Program-made: the position numbers and the translations under genes
Part shown: one piece after another, positions 1-12,006 of the stretch
How the letters are laid out: every line of letters starts with the position of its first letter
Position numbering within the stretch: the stretch's first letter is position 1
Notes under the pieces: model-generated
Database searches by the model: none
Seen by the model: only the letters and a program-made list of their open reading frames with translations
Told to the model about the DNA's origin: nothing
From: Variovorax sp.
GTDB lineage: Bacteria; Pseudomonadota; Gammaproteobacteria; Burkholderiales; Burkholderiaceae_C
Assembly (NCBI GenBank): GCA_025352265.1
Contig: JANXTS010000010.1
Span: 1 to 64,000, forward strand
Reading direction: 5' to 3'
DNA: 64,000 bases

Positions 1-617
1 CGCTCGGCGCGCATCACCTGCGGTGTGGCAGTCGGGAATACGAGCATTGGCAGGTAAGCAGCGGCATCGCACTGGATAAAGCGTGGTTCACTGGGCTCGC
101 CAGTAGAGCGGGCACCGAACTCCAGCATGACAGCCGGGGCAACGTAGCCTGTACCTGCGGTCAACGGAACGTAGTCGATAAAGACCTTGTCATTTTCGGC
201 GCGTACCGATGCGGGAAGAGACTGCCGCTCAAGGTCCTGTTTGAGCCTCGGCACAATTTCATTGGCAACCCAATCGGCCAAGCGCGCCCTAATCTCTTTG
301 CTCCACTTCTTTTCTTGACTCTTGCTGACTGGCAGAGGCGCATCGGCATCTCCCACCAGATCGCCTGCGATCGCGCGGATATCGTAGGTCAGGTCGACAT
401 CCTCCGAAAACCGGCGGATGACACCATAGGCCTTGGACAGAGATGTGCCACCTTTGAAGACCAGATGACCGGCGTGGGGGCCATCGAACAGGTGTCGCAA
501 CGACCAGACGACCCAGATATCTTTTTCAAGCAGATGAGGCAGACGGCCGGAACTGCTGGCAGCCGCGTTGAGCGCCTCCAGGCGCTCAACAGTGGAGAGT
601 TCGAAAAACTCAGCCAT
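1..617 (-). CDS. Nucleotidyltransferase AbiEii/AbiGii-family toxin, C-terminus runs off the left window edge
   Basis: Open minus frame absent from the ORF track because it has no stop inside the window. Translation starts MAEFFELSTVERLEALNAAA and contains LVFKGGTSLSKAYGVIRRFSEDVDL, the typical AbiEii motif. Start overlaps the stop of the upstream gene. Confidence 0.85.
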   Translation of the reverse strand, partial: MAEFFELSTVERLEALNAAASSSGRLPHLLEKDIWVVWSLRHLFDGPHAGHLVFKGGTSLSKAYGVIRRFSEDVDLTYDIRAIAGDLVGDADAPLPVSKSQEKKWSKEIRARLADWVANEIVPRLKQDLERQSLPASVRAENDKVFIDYVPLTAGTGYVAPAVMLEFGARSTGEPSEPRFIQCDAAAYLPMLVFPTATPQVMRAE

Positions 618-1206
618 GCGCCAGCAAAGCGCTAACTTCTTGCGCCATCCAGGTCGGCAGGCGCGCACGCGCCGATGCGACTTCTTCGAGTTCGGACGGT
701 TGCAGCTTGGACCGAAGCTTGCGCAGTGCTTCACCAGCCTTCTCAGGTCCCAACCAAGCGAGCGCCCGCACTACTTCTCCCGCTGGGCGGCCAGGAAAGA
801 TCAGTTGCCAGATGGGCGCGTGCCGGAACTCGACCGTTTGCGCGCCGACCTTCAGACGCCGATTGCGCCCGGATGTCAGATAGATGGCCTTCATTGGCAC
901 TTGAGTGGTGAGGCCAAGCGCATTGGCCGCGGCTGCCCCGTGGAGCACGATCGTTTCCCCACGCTGGCTAGCCAGTCCCTCGACCATTTTGCTGGTGGAA
1001 GGTGCATGCGTCCCGAAACGGCTCTCCACGGGCAAGACGTAAATACCTCGCCCAGCCCGCAGCAAAGAACCGCGCTTCACCAGGCGAGAGAGCACCTGAT
1101 CGACGGCAGCCCTGCCACCCAAATGCAGAAGCTCTTTCGCGACCAAAGGAGTACCTTCCGGCAACCCGGCTGCGTATTCCAGCACTTGCTTGGCAATGGT
1201 TTGCAT
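610..1206 (-). CDS. DUF6088/AbiEi-like antitoxin (type IV TA partner)
   Basis: 198 aa ORF with N-terminal winged-helix-like segment (LVKRGSLLRAGRGIYVLPVESRFG), directly upstream of and overlapping the AbiEii-like gene. Confidence 0.75.
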   Translation of the reverse strand: MQTIAKQVLEYAAGLPEGTPLVAKELLHLGGRAAVDQVLSRLVKRGSLLRAGRGIYVLPVESRFGTHAPSTSKMVEGLASQRGETIVLHGAAAANALGLTTQVPMKAIYLTSGRNRRLKVGAQTVEFRHAPIWQLIFPGRPAGEVVRALAWLGPEKAGEALRKLRSKLQPSELEEVASARARLPTWMAQEVSALLAHG

Positions 1207-1386
1207 GACGAAACGCTCCTATTTGGTAGAATTATGCAAAAACTTCTGACACTTATCAAGTTGGCTGACGGATGACTTGGCAGCGCTCTGCCCAAGTACG
1301 CCCTAGCGAGTTGTCCATAAGACTGCGGATAGTCACCATTGCTCTACGTGACCAATTCCGAACGATGACTCATCAAGCATCGCCCC

Positions 1387-1785
1387 TTGGGGGAGCAAAA
1401 GATGGATGACCAAGATTCCAGCCAACTTGACCGCCTCGACGTTCGCAGCACGTCGGCCGAACCGCCTCGTGGCGTGGGCGGGTACGAAGAACGCCCCCGA
1501 CTTGTCGTTGCGCACCCTCTTCCCTTCCGGCGCACCATCCGCCGACCCGAACTGCACCAGTTGGTCCCGCTTGCCGATACGACGATCTACGACATGGAGC
1601 GCCGTGGCGAATTTCCGAGGCGCTTCAATCTGACGCCGCGTTGCGTGGTGTGGGATCTTGCGGAGGTGGAAGCCTGGCTGGCGGCGCGTCGCCAAGCCTC
1701 GGATACGGACGCGCTGAAACGCGCCCCTTCACCGGATGTGCGCCAACGCAAGCGGCGCCCCGTCAAACAAGCGCCCGTAACGTAG
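1387..1785 (+). CDS. AlpA-family phage/island transcriptional regulator
   Basis: Contains RRPELHQLVPLADTTIYDMERRGEFPRRFNLTPRCVVWDLAEVEAWLAARR, an AlpA/excisionase-type HTH. Confidence 0.8.
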   Translation: MGEQKMDDQDSSQLDRLDVRSTSAEPPRGVGGYEERPRLVVAHPLPFRRTIRRPELHQLVPLADTTIYDMERRGEFPRRFNLTPRCVVWDLAEVEAWLAARRQASDTDALKRAPSPDVRQRKRRPVKQAPVT

Positions 1786-3019
1786 GCACCGACAGCGACG
1801 CCGGAAGCAGCGTCGCCGTATAGGCACCGCCCTCCACCCAAGCATCGACCATATTCGCCCATTCCTGCAGCATGTGCCGGCGCTGCTCGGCATACTCAGC
1901 TTTGTTGTAGACCGCGCGCGAAGACCGACCGTCCTCGTGCGCCAGGCACTTTTCGATCCAATCCCCGTTGAAACCTACCTCATTGAGTAGCGTCGATCCG
2001 GTTCGCCTCAAGTCATGCACGGTGAACGGTTCCAATGGCAGGCGCGCAGCCTTTGCTCGCTCAGCCACTATCTGCGTGACACGGTTCAGGGTTGCCTGGG
2101 ACATGCACCGATCCGCGTCATAACGCGACGGCAGCACGTACTTGGAGCCGCCGGCGCAAGTGTGCAGCGCCACCATGATGTCGAGTGCTTGCCGAGACAG
2201 ATAGACGTTGTGCGGATTGCGGCCCTTCATGCGGGACTTCGGAATGGTCCATAGAGCCGCCTCGAAATCGACCTCATTCCAAGTCGCCTGGATCAACTCG
2301 CTCTTACGCACTAGGGTGAGGAGGATCATCCGCAGCGCCAGCCGGATGGTGGGGTATGTCGCCACTGACTCCATTTGGCGGTACATCAACCGGATTTCGG
2401 TTGGCGTAAGTGCCCGGTCCTTTGGAACAAACGTGGCAATAGATGCCGCCCCCACGTCGTCCGCAGGATTGGCGACCTTCTCACCGTGCAGGATCGCAAA
2501 GACGTAGATCTGCTTGACGATGTCGCGGACGTGAACGGCAGTGGCCGGCGCTCCCCGAGCCTTGACCTTCTGACAGAGCGCTCGCAGATCGTCGGCGCTG
2601 ATCTCGCCAAGCAGCCGATTTTTGAAAACTGGCGTGATGTCGCGGTCGATGATGCTCTTGCGCATGGAGCGCGTGCTCTCCGCCATCTTGGCACCCGCCA
2701 GCCACTTGACGGTAAATTCGCCGAAAGTCTTGGCCTCGGTCAGACGGCGTTTTTCGCGCTGCTTCTCCATGGCTGGGGACTTGCCGTTGCCGATTGCCCG
2801 CTTGGCATCCAATAGCTTTTCCCGGGCCATCGCCAGCGAGATGCCCGCCGGACCGTAACGGCCAATCGTCAGCGTCTCCCGGCGCCCGTTGAGACGGTAG
2901 TCGTAGCGGAAAGCGATCGTTCCCGCCGTTGATACCGTGACGTACATACCGTCACGGTCGGCGAGCTTGTACGGAGCCGCGCCAGGCTTGAGGTTTCGGA
3001 GTGCGGTGTCGGTAAGCAT
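1763..3019 (-). CDS. Tyrosine recombinase/integrase, P4-type with N-terminal Arm-DNA-binding domain
   Basis: MLTDTALRNLKPGAAPYKLADRDGMYVTV...; catalytic motifs LTLVRKSELIQATWNEVDF and HDLRRTGSTLLNE. Start trimmed from 3058 to 3019 by family similarity. Confidence 0.93.
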   Translation of the reverse strand: MLTDTALRNLKPGAAPYKLADRDGMYVTVSTAGTIAFRYDYRLNGRRETLTIGRYGPAGISLAMAREKLLDAKRAIGNGKSPAMEKQREKRRLTEAKTFGEFTVKWLAGAKMAESTRSMRKSIIDRDITPVFKNRLLGEISADDLRALCQKVKARGAPATAVHVRDIVKQIYVFAILHGEKVANPADDVGAASIATFVPKDRALTPTEIRLMYRQMESVATYPTIRLALRMILLTLVRKSELIQATWNEVDFEAALWTIPKSRMKGRNPHNVYLSRQALDIMVALHTCAGGSKYVLPSRYDADRCMSQATLNRVTQIVAERAKAARLPLEPFTVHDLRRTGSTLLNEVGFNGDWIEKCLAHEDGRSSRAVYNKAEYAEQRRHMLQEWANMVDAWVEGGAYTATLLPASLSVPTLRALV

Positions 3020-3318
3020 CTTGATTTTTCTCCTGTTCGAGACGGTTTTTACCGTCATGGGTCAGAAGACCTAAAGATGCCCGAAAACCCGCATGAAACC
3101 TAGGTTTCTGGGGTGATTTTTACCGTCAGGACCGAAATAGTCATAACGGTAAAAATCTGGGTCTGAATCCGAGGCCAAAATCTTACCGTCAGCTTTACCG
3201 GCAAGTTATTTTGCTTGGGGTCGATAGTCGCCGATAGCTGTCGCGACGTAAATTCTTATAGATCAACAACTTACGTCACTTTCTCAATAGCTACCGATAG
3301 ACCCCGAACAACCTCAAA

Positions 3319-4944
<1,626 letters not shown>

Positions 4945-4951
4945 GTGTCGG

Positions 4952-6421
4952 TCACTCGGCCCGGTAGTTGGGCGCTTCTTTGGTGATCTGCACGTCGTGC
5001 ACATGACTCTCGCGGATTCCGGCGGTCGTGATCTCCACGAACTCAGCCCGGTTTTGCATTTCTTCGATGGTTGCGCAGCCGCAGTAACCCATGCTGGCTC
5101 GCACGCCACCGGCCATCTGGTAGACGATCGAGACGATCGAGCCCTTGTACGGCACACGGCCTTCGATGCCCTCGGGCACCAGCTTGTCGGTGTTCGGATT
5201 GCCGGTGGTCGATTCCTGAAAGTAGCGATCCGCGCTGCCCTGTTGCATGGCGCCAATGCTGCCCATGCCGCGGTAGCTCTTGTAGCTGCGTCCCTGGTAC
5301 AGCACGATCTCGCCGGGCGCTTCTTCGGTGCCGGCGAACATCCCACCCATCATCACCGTGCCCGCGCCGGCCGCTATGGCCTTGGCGATGTCGCCGGAGT
5401 ACCTCACGCCGCCGTCCGAGATCAATGGAATGCCCGTGCCTTGCAAAGCGGTAGCAACACTGTCGACTGCCATGATCTGGGGCACGCCGACACCGGCAAC
5501 GATGCGGGTCGTGCAGATCGATCCCGGGCCGATACCGACCTTGACCGCATCGGCACCGGCATCTGCCAGCGCACGGGCCGCGTCGCCGGTGGCGATGTTG
5601 CCGCCGATGACGTCGACCTGCGGATAGTTACGCTTCACCCAGCGCACGCGCTCGATGACACCAGCGCTGTGGCCGTGCGCCGTGTCGACCACGATGACGT
5701 CGACACCGGCCTTGACCAGCGCCTCGACTCGTTCTTCAGTGCCTTCGCCCACCCCAACCGCTGCGCCAACGCGGAGCCGACCGCTAGGGTCGCGCGCTGC
5801 GTTCGGAAAGCTGGTCTGTTTGGTGATGTCCTTGACAGTGATCAGGCCCTTGAGTTCCCAATCGCTGTTGATGACCAGCAGGCGCTCGAGCTTGTACTTG
5901 TTAAGAAGCGCTTTGGCGTCCGCGAGCGTCGTACCGTCCGGGACGGTGATGAGCTTGTCGCGCTGCGTCATGATCTCGCTGACGGGCACGTCGTAGCGCG
6001 TCTCGAAGCGCAAGTCGCGGCCGGTCACGATGCCGACGACCCTGCCGCCATCAATCACCGGGAAGCCGGAAATCCCGAGTTGCTCCGACAGCGCCATCAC
6101 CTGCCGCACAGAGTGCGTCGGTGTGATCACTACCGGGTCTCGCAGCACGCCTGATTCGTAACGTTTGACCCTTGAGACCTCGGCCGCCTGCTGCTGGGCG
6201 GTCAGGTTCTTGTGCACGATGCCGATGCCACCTTCCTGCGCGATCGCGATGGCGAGCCGTGCTTCGGTCACGGTGTCCATCGCCGCCGAAACGAGCGGCA
6301 GGTTTAACGTGATGTTGCGGGAAAGTCGGGTGGCGAGGGAGGTGTCCTTGGGCAGGACCTGGGAGAACGCTGGCACCAACAACACATCGTCGAAGGTGAG
6401 CGCTTTGCCGAGAAGGCGCAT
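4952..6421 (-). CDS. guaB: Inosine-5'-monophosphate dehydrogenase
   Basis: [20 protein letters not shown]..., CBS domains, [20 protein letters not shown]. Confidence 0.98.
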   Translation of the reverse strand: MRLLGKALTFDDVLLVPAFSQVLPKDTSLATRLSRNITLNLPLVSAAMDTVTEARLAIAIAQEGGIGIVHKNLTAQQQAAEVSRVKRYESGVLRDPVVITPTHSVRQVMALSEQLGISGFPVIDGGRVVGIVTGRDLRFETRYDVPVSEIMTQRDKLITVPDGTTLADAKALLNKYKLERLLVINSDWELKGLITVKDITKQTSFPNAARDPSGRLRVGAAVGVGEGTEERVEALVKAGVDVIVVDTAHGHSAGVIERVRWVKRNYPQVDVIGGNIATGDAARALADAGADAVKVGIGPGSICTTRIVAGVGVPQIMAVDSVATALQGTGIPLISDGGVRYSGDIAKAIAAGAGTVMMGGMFAGTEEAPGEIVLYQGRSYKSYRGMGSIGAMQQGSADRYFQESTTGNPNTDKLVPEGIEGRVPYKGSIVSIVYQMAGGVRASMGYCGCATIEEMQNRAEFVEITTAGIRESHVHDVQITKEAPNYRAE

Positions 6422-6603
6422 GAGGAAAGCTCCAAAAGACGGATTGTAACGATGGCTCCGTACTAACCCGGACCAAAGACTGGACCGAGAAAAATGCCCG
6501 GCGGCGATGCGTTAATGGCGAACTGTTGCTGATTGCCCGCGATCGCCTCAAATAAGCTAGGGCGAAACGTTGCAAAACGTAAGGCGGCGCTAAACTGCGC
6601 GCC

Positions 6604-7131
6604 ATGAAATTCGTGCATTTAAATTTGCTCGCCCTCGCTTTGGCCTGTGCCGTGCCGACGGTAGCCAGCGCGCAATGGCAATGGGTCGACAGCGCCGGCA
6701 AGAGAGTTTTCAGCGACCAATCGCCGCCGCCTGACATTCCAGAGAAGAGCATCCTGCAGCGGCCGTCCGCAGCAAATCCGCGCGTGAACTCCTCGCAAGG
6801 CAACCCTGCCGCCCCCGAAGCAACGGGCACGGCGCCAGCACCCGCCATTGCCGGCAGCGGCGCAAGGCCGTCTGGGGTCGACAAAGAACTCGAAGAAAAA
6901 ACCAAAAAGGCGGAAGAAGCCGAAAAAGCCAAGCGCGCAGCAGAGCTTCAAAAGGTCGCGCAGGCAAAAGCCGAAAACTGCAATCGCGCCAGACAGAGCA
7001 AGGCCACTTTCGACAGCGGCATTCGTGTAGCGCGCCTGAACGCACAAGGGGAACGCGAAATCATCGACGACAAGGGGCGGGCCGAAGAGCAGCAGCGCCT
7101 GCAGACGGTCATCGCCAGCGACTGCAAATAA
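6604..7131 (+). CDS. DUF4124 domain-containing exported protein
   Basis: Signal peptide then AQWQWVDSAGKRVFSDQSPPPDIPEKSIL. Confidence 0.8.
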   Translation: MKFVHLNLLALALACAVPTVASAQWQWVDSAGKRVFSDQSPPPDIPEKSILQRPSAANPRVNSSQGNPAAPEATGTAPAPAIAGSGARPSGVDKELEEKTKKAEEAEKAKRAAELQKVAQAKAENCNRARQSKATFDSGIRVARLNAQGEREIIDDKGRAEEQQRLQTVIASDCK

Positions 7132-7165
7132 GTTTGCAGCAGCCCTCTAGGTCGCCATTAAAGGG

Positions 7166-7495
7166 TCAGTAACCGTCTTTTCCGCCCGCACGGCGCTTGG
7201 CGAACAGCCCAGTCCCGCGCGCACCCTGGCGCTGGAATCGCTCGCGGCGCGCCACCTTGGGGTCGACCACCAGCGGCCGACACAGTTCGACTCGGTCATG
7301 GTCTGCCAAGAGCCGATCCCACCCGCATGCACGGCCCCAGACGCCGACTTCTAAAGCAGCCCAATCGAGTGCAGGAAACGAGGCGGGAAGTTGGCTGGCG
7401 ACAAGGGCATCTCTTGCTGTCGCACCTTTGCACAGCGTTACCGAGTCTTCAACGATCTCCCGCGGCGCTGGCGAATAGACCACAGTGACCTGCAT
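7166..7495 (-). CDS. rnfH: RnfH family (ubiquitin-like fold) protein
   Basis: [14 protein letters not shown]...[37 protein letters not shown]; adjacent to ratA/smpB as usual. Confidence 0.9.
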   Translation of the reverse strand: MQVTVVYSPAPREIVEDSVTLCKGATARDALVASQLPASFPALDWAALEVGVWGRACGWDRLLADHDRVELCRPLVVDPKVARRERFQRQGARGTGLFAKRRAGGKDGY

Positions 7496-7500
7496 GCGGG

Positions 7501-7947
7501 TCAGCTCTTACCGTAAACCTGTTCGGCGCGCTTGACGAAGGCTTCGACCAGACTCGATGCAATCTTGTCGAACACAGGTCCCACCAAAGCTTGCAGCGCG
7601 AAGTTGTTGAAACCGTAGTTCAGGTTCAACTCCACGCGACAGGCTCGCTGCCCAGTTTCACCCACAGGAGTGAACTTCCAGACACCGTCGAGGTTGGAAA
7701 ACGGCCCGCTGACGAGTTTGAGTTGCACCTCGCGGCCGGCGATCTGCGTGTTGCGCGTCGTAAAGCTCTGCCGGATGCCGCCGAATGCGAGCCCGACTTC
7801 GGCCGTCATGCCGGTGGCATCCTGATCGATCACACGGGCCTTGTCGCACCAGGGCAAAAACTCGGAGTACTTGGGGACATCGGTGACCAGGCCGTACATC
7901 TCCTCGGCGCTGTACCAGATGAGGACGGACTTTTGAACGGTTTTCAT
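7501..7947 (-). CDS. ratA: RatA family (START-like / polyketide cyclase) protein
   Basis: [37 protein letters not shown]; start trimmed to the conserved Met. Confidence 0.9.
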   Translation of the reverse strand: MKTVQKSVLIWYSAEEMYGLVTDVPKYSEFLPWCDKARVIDQDATGMTAEVGLAFGGIRQSFTTRNTQIAGREVQLKLVSGPFSNLDGVWKFTPVGETGQRACRVELNLNYGFNNFALQALVGPVFDKIASSLVEAFVKRAEQVYGKS

Positions 7948-8010
7948 AGAATCGACGCTGCGTGCGCGACGGATTGTATTGAAGCCATGCCGACCCCACC
8001 TTTCAGATCC

Positions 8011-8490
8011 ATGGCAACCAAAAAGAAACAAGACCTCTCCTCCCGCATCGCCGACAACAAAAAGGCCGCCTACAACTACTTCTTCGAAGAGCGTTTCGAG
8101 GCAGGCATCGTGCTCGAAGGCTGGGAGGTGAAATCGCTGCGTGAAGGCAAGGTGCAGCTGACCGACGGCTATGTGGTGGTCCGAAACGGAGAACTCTTCG
8201 TCATTGGCCTGCAGATCAATCCGCTAAACAGCGCGTCCAGCCACATCACGCCAGATTCTGTACGTACCAAAAAGCTCTTGCTGCACAAGGAAGAGATACG
8301 CCGTTTGATCGGCAAGATCGAGCAGAAGGGCTACACCTTGGTTCCGCTCAATCTCCATTGGAAGGCAGGCAAGGTGAAGTGCGAGGTCGCGCTGGCCAAA
8401 GGCAAAGCCGAGCATGACAAGCGCGACACGATCAAGGATCGCGAAGGCAAGCGCGAAGTCGAACGCGCAATGAAGAAGTTCAGCAAATGA
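8011..8490 (+). CDS. smpB: SsrA-binding protein SmpB
   Basis: [38 protein letters not shown]...; start trimmed to MATKKKQD. Confidence 0.97.
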   Translation: MATKKKQDLSSRIADNKKAAYNYFFEERFEAGIVLEGWEVKSLREGKVQLTDGYVVVRNGELFVIGLQINPLNSASSHITPDSVRTKKLLLHKEEIRRLIGKIEQKGYTLVPLNLHWKAGKVKCEVALAKGKAEHDKRDTIKDREGKREVERAMKKFSK

Positions 8491-8577
8491 GAACTTAGGA
8501 GTTATAGTCACAGAACGTAACAGCGTCGCGAGCGAATATCTGCGCTCGGACCACGCCGCCCACTATTACTCAAACAC

Positions 8578-9186
8578 ATGGCGCTTCAACCCCTCGACGC
8601 GAGTCAGGCCAATTCACGCAAGGGCGGACCGAGTTTCAGCCTCTCGAACCGCCTTTTTCGTGCCTTGTGGAACTTGACGTGGGCCTTGCTCGCCTCTTGG
8701 ACTCCGCCACCCTTCGGCGCATGGCGCCGCTTCTTACTAACGCTTTTCGGTGCACGCATGGGGGTGGCCTGCGATGTCCGGGGCAGCGCAAAAGTCTGGT
8801 ACCCACCTCACCTTCAGATGTCCGACCGCAGCCTCCTCGCGGAACGCGTCAACTGTTACAACATGGCGCCGATTTCGCTCGGCGAACGCGCCCTGGTCTC
8901 GCAAGGTGCACACCTTTGCGCCGGCAGCCATGACATCCGGACGCGCGACTTCCAGCTGATCGCCAAGCCGATCCAGATTGGAGCGGATGTCTGGATTGCT
9001 GCAGAAGCGTTTGTCGGGCCCGGAGTCGATATCGGTGAGGGATCAGTGCTGGGCGCACGCGCCGTCGCATTCAAATCGCTTGAACCTTGGGGCGTCTATG
9101 CAGGCAATCCGGCGCAGTTCGTCAAACACCGAATTATTGGCGGCACACTCGCGGACACGAGCGCACCCGGAGACGCAGGCCAGTGA
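8578..9186 (+). CDS. WcaF-like hexapeptide-repeat acetyltransferase
   Basis: VSQGAHLCAGSHDIRTRDFQLIAKPIQIGADVWIAAEAFVGPGVDIGEGSVLGARAV, typical left-handed beta-helix acetyltransferase. Confidence 0.85.
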   Translation: MALQPLDASQANSRKGGPSFSLSNRLFRALWNLTWALLASWTPPPFGAWRRFLLTLFGARMGVACDVRGSAKVWYPPHLQMSDRSLLAERVNCYNMAPISLGERALVSQGAHLCAGSHDIRTRDFQLIAKPIQIGADVWIAAEAFVGPGVDIGEGSVLGARAVAFKSLEPWGVYAGNPAQFVKHRIIGGTLADTSAPGDAGQ

Positions 9187-10286
9187 AAGTCCTGAACATC
9201 ACGCCGACGTTCCATCCGAAGATCGGCGGGATCGAGGCAGTGGTGTTGAACCTCTCGGTGCACTGCCAGCGACTGGGTGTCGATGCGGAAGTGCTCGATG
9301 TTTCGCCCGATCACAAGCGGCTGCAGACGCGCATGGTCGAAGGCATCAAGGTCACCAACGTCCCGCTTATCGGTAGCAAACTGGTCGGCTACGCACCGCA
9401 ACTGAGGCAGGCGATTCAGGGCTTCGACCTTCTGCATGTCCACGATCCTCAATTGATGGCCTTGTCGATCGGTGTCATGCTGTCGGGCAGCCAACTTCCG
9501 CGGGTGCTCAGCACCCACGGCGGTTTTCATCACACGCGCCGTTTGGCGGGCGCCAAGCGATTGCATGAAGAATTTGCGCTACGCCGCATGCTCGACTCCT
9601 ACAAATTGGTGCTGGCGACCAGCGAAAACGACGCGACTTACTTCGGCCGATTCACCAACCGGATCAGGGTGACCGGCAACGGCATCGACGTGCAGCGCCA
9701 CCGGATTGCTGATCGCCCGCCGAGTAACGATTTGCGGCGATGGGTCTACTGGGGTCGCCTGTCCGAAAATAAGCGCGTCGATCGCCTGCTCGACTACGCA
9801 GTGCGACTGAAGGCCATGGGCTATCCGCTCGACCTGCTCATCACCGGAGCCGACGTCAGCGGATTAGCCTATAAATTTCAGGCGCGCATCGACAGCGCGG
9901 GATTGCAAGACAGCGTGCGGCTGGCGCCACCAATGAACGATGTCGATTTGAAAGCTGCTCTGCGCAATCGAACCGTGTTCGCGACCGCCAGCGAATATGA
10001 AGGCTTCGGCCTGACTTTGCTCGAGGCGATGGCGGCCGGGCTTCTCGTGGTGTGCCGTGACGTCGAACCAATGAACAAGTTTGTGCAAAACGGCCAAAAT
10101 GGCCTGTGCCTAGCGTTCGACGGCAGCGACGCCGACTTCGGGAAATTGGTCGAGTTCCTCTGTTTGGATCAGCCGCATCAGCAGTCGATGCGCAGTGCGA
10201 GCGTGGCGTTCGCAGATGCCTATGACTGGCCGCGAATCGCCCAGCGATTCATCTCGGCGTACAGCGAGGCGCTGAGCACTCCGTAG
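9183..10286 (+). CDS. Glycosyltransferase family 4
   Basis: GTG start overlapping the previous stop; KVLNITPTFHPKIGGIEAVVLNL..., YEGFGLTLLEAMAAGL donor-site motif. Confidence 0.9.
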   Translation: MKVLNITPTFHPKIGGIEAVVLNLSVHCQRLGVDAEVLDVSPDHKRLQTRMVEGIKVTNVPLIGSKLVGYAPQLRQAIQGFDLLHVHDPQLMALSIGVMLSGSQLPRVLSTHGGFHHTRRLAGAKRLHEEFALRRMLDSYKLVLATSENDATYFGRFTNRIRVTGNGIDVQRHRIADRPPSNDLRRWVYWGRLSENKRVDRLLDYAVRLKAMGYPLDLLITGADVSGLAYKFQARIDSAGLQDSVRLAPPMNDVDLKAALRNRTVFATASEYEGFGLTLLEAMAAGLLVVCRDVEPMNKFVQNGQNGLCLAFDGSDADFGKLVEFLCLDQPHQQSMRSASVAFADAYDWPRIAQRFISAYSEALSTP

Positions 10287-10353
10287 TTGTTTTTACAGGT
10301 CAGTGGAATAAAGCTATGGCTCCTGGCGTTCATGTACGAAAAGGAGCACTGCC

Positions 10354-10542
10354 TTGTCCCCCACACGCTTCCCCGCCATTGTCATCGTCGTTTACATCAC
10401 GCTTTTCAGTGCTTTTCTCGCGTTCTCCGCGTCGACAGATGTCGACGTCTCGGCTGACGCGAAGACGATGTGGCACGCGGCGGCGAGTGCCACTGCGCTG
10501 ATTGGCGCTGTGCTGCACGACGACAGTCTCGCCTCGTTCTGA
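10354..10542 (+). CDS. Small hypothetical protein with N-terminal hydrophobic segment
   Basis: 62 aa ORF with TTG start just upstream of the sigma factor gene; no family recognised. Confidence 0.35.
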   Translation: MSPTRFPAIVIVVYITLFSAFLAFSASTDVDVSADAKTMWHAAASATALIGAVLHDDSLASF

Positions 10543-10574
10543 CTCGAAAAAGCAACGACGCGTTGAGCCACTGC

Positions 10575-11081
10575 ATGGATTCGCAACCGCTTGTCGAACA
10601 CATCCCCAGCTTGCGACGCTATGCGCGTGTGCTGACCGGCGACGCTTGGGCGGCCGACGATCTGGTGCAGGACACGCTGGAACGAGCCTGCAGCAAATTG
10701 CGACTGTGGACCGTCGGCAGCGATCTGCGCGCATGGCTTTTCACCATCATGCACAACCTTTTTGCCACCCAGATGCGCCGTACAAGGCCACGCGCAACAG
10801 TGCCGCTCGAAGACGTGTCGAATGAGCTTCGTGCTGTTGAGTCAGGGCGTGACCACGGTATCGATCTGCAGCGCTGCCTGCTTCAGCTGCCCGAAGAACA
10901 GCGCACCGTGCTCTTGCTGGTCACACTGGAAGACCTGTCTTATGCCGAAGTCGGAAAAGTGCTCGGCATCCCGGCCGGCACCGTCATGTCGCGGCTTTCG
11001 CGCGCCCGCGCACGATTGCACGAGTTAATGGAAGGCACCGCCATGACGCCGCGCCGAGCTGGCCTGCGCCGCCTCAAGTGA
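10575..11081 (+). CDS. ECF-type RNA polymerase sigma factor
   Basis: MDSQPLVEHIPSLRRYARVLTGDAWAADDLVQDTLERA...LPEEQRTVLLLVTLEDLSYAEVGKVLGIPAGTVMSRLSRARARL. Confidence 0.92.
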   Translation: MDSQPLVEHIPSLRRYARVLTGDAWAADDLVQDTLERACSKLRLWTVGSDLRAWLFTIMHNLFATQMRRTRPRATVPLEDVSNELRAVESGRDHGIDLQRCLLQLPEEQRTVLLLVTLEDLSYAEVGKVLGIPAGTVMSRLSRARARLHELMEGTAMTPRRAGLRRLK

Positions 11082-11088
11082 GCCGAAC

Positions 11089-11934
11089 ATGAATCCTTAT
11101 ATTTCCGCTGTGTCCGACGATGAACTGCATGCTTTTGTCGACGGCCAATTAGAGCTTGAACGTTGCGCCGTGATCGACGATTTACTGAAACGGGAGCCGG
11201 CTCTTGCGGCCCGCGTGACCGCGTGGAAAGTGCAGCGCGATGCGCTGCGTCAGTTGCATCTTGGCCTGCTCGACGAGCCCATGCCTGCACCGTTGCGAAG
11301 GGCGCTGGACATCCGATCGGCTCGCCAAGCAGACCGTACGGTGTGGATGCGCTGGGGTGGTATTGCTGCAGGATTTGCGATCGCCTTTGCCGCAGGCTGG
11401 CTAGTCAACGGACAGCGGGCGTTGTCGCACGGCACGTCCTTGGCAAAAGCGCCTCTGACCGGACCGGGGCCCGCGGGGGTGCTCGCGTCACGCGAATTCG
11501 TGCATGCGGCATCTGTGGCGCATGCGGTGTACGCCCCCGAAAAGCGCCATCCGGTCGAGGTCGTTGCCGCCGAGCAGCAGCATTTGGTGCTGTGGCTGTC
11601 GAAGCGGCTCGACCGTCCACTCAAGGTGCCCGATCTCTCGAGCGAAGGCTATTCGCTGGTCGGCGGTCGGTTGTTGCCAGGCGACAAAGGCGCACGCGCC
11701 CAATTCATGTTCGAGAGCGCCGCTGGCGAACGCGTGACCCTTTACATTGGTGCCCTGGAAGCTGCAGAAAGCGCTGGCACGCAACCCCGGGAAACGGCAT
11801 TTCGTTTCACATCCGATGGGCCGGTGCCCAACTTTTACTGGGTCGACCATGGTTTCGGCTATGCGGTCGCCGGCAAATTGCCGCGCGACGCCTTGATGAA
11901 ATTGGCGACGGCCACCTACCGTCAACTTTTTTAG
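11089..11934 (+). CDS. Anti-sigma factor (zinc-finger/ChrR-RskA-like transmembrane regulator)
   Basis: SDDELHAFVDGQLELERCAVIDDLL..., one TM segment, directly downstream of the ECF sigma gene. Confidence 0.85.
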   Translation: MNPYISAVSDDELHAFVDGQLELERCAVIDDLLKREPALAARVTAWKVQRDALRQLHLGLLDEPMPAPLRRALDIRSARQADRTVWMRWGGIAAGFAIAFAAGWLVNGQRALSHGTSLAKAPLTGPGPAGVLASREFVHAASVAHAVYAPEKRHPVEVVAAEQQHLVLWLSKRLDRPLKVPDLSSEGYSLVGGRLLPGDKGARAQFMFESAAGERVTLYIGALEAAESAGTQPRETAFRFTSDGPVPNFYWVDHGFGYAVAGKLPRDALMKLATATYRQLF

Positions 11935-12006
11935 GGCAATCTAGACTGGTCGCTGGCACAGCATCAATATGCCAGCGTTTTTTTGAAACCGAAGGAGAAA
12001 CTTGAT

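Noticed and set aside
4945-5346. N-terminal extension of the track's guaA ORF
   Set aside because: Overlaps guaB and lacks similarity to GuaA, which starts at [12 protein letters not shown].
7501-8490. RatA plus SmpB neighbourhood as a novel TA system
   Set aside because: rnfH-ratA-smpB is a common conserved gene arrangement in proteobacteria; the RatA 'toxin' name is historical.
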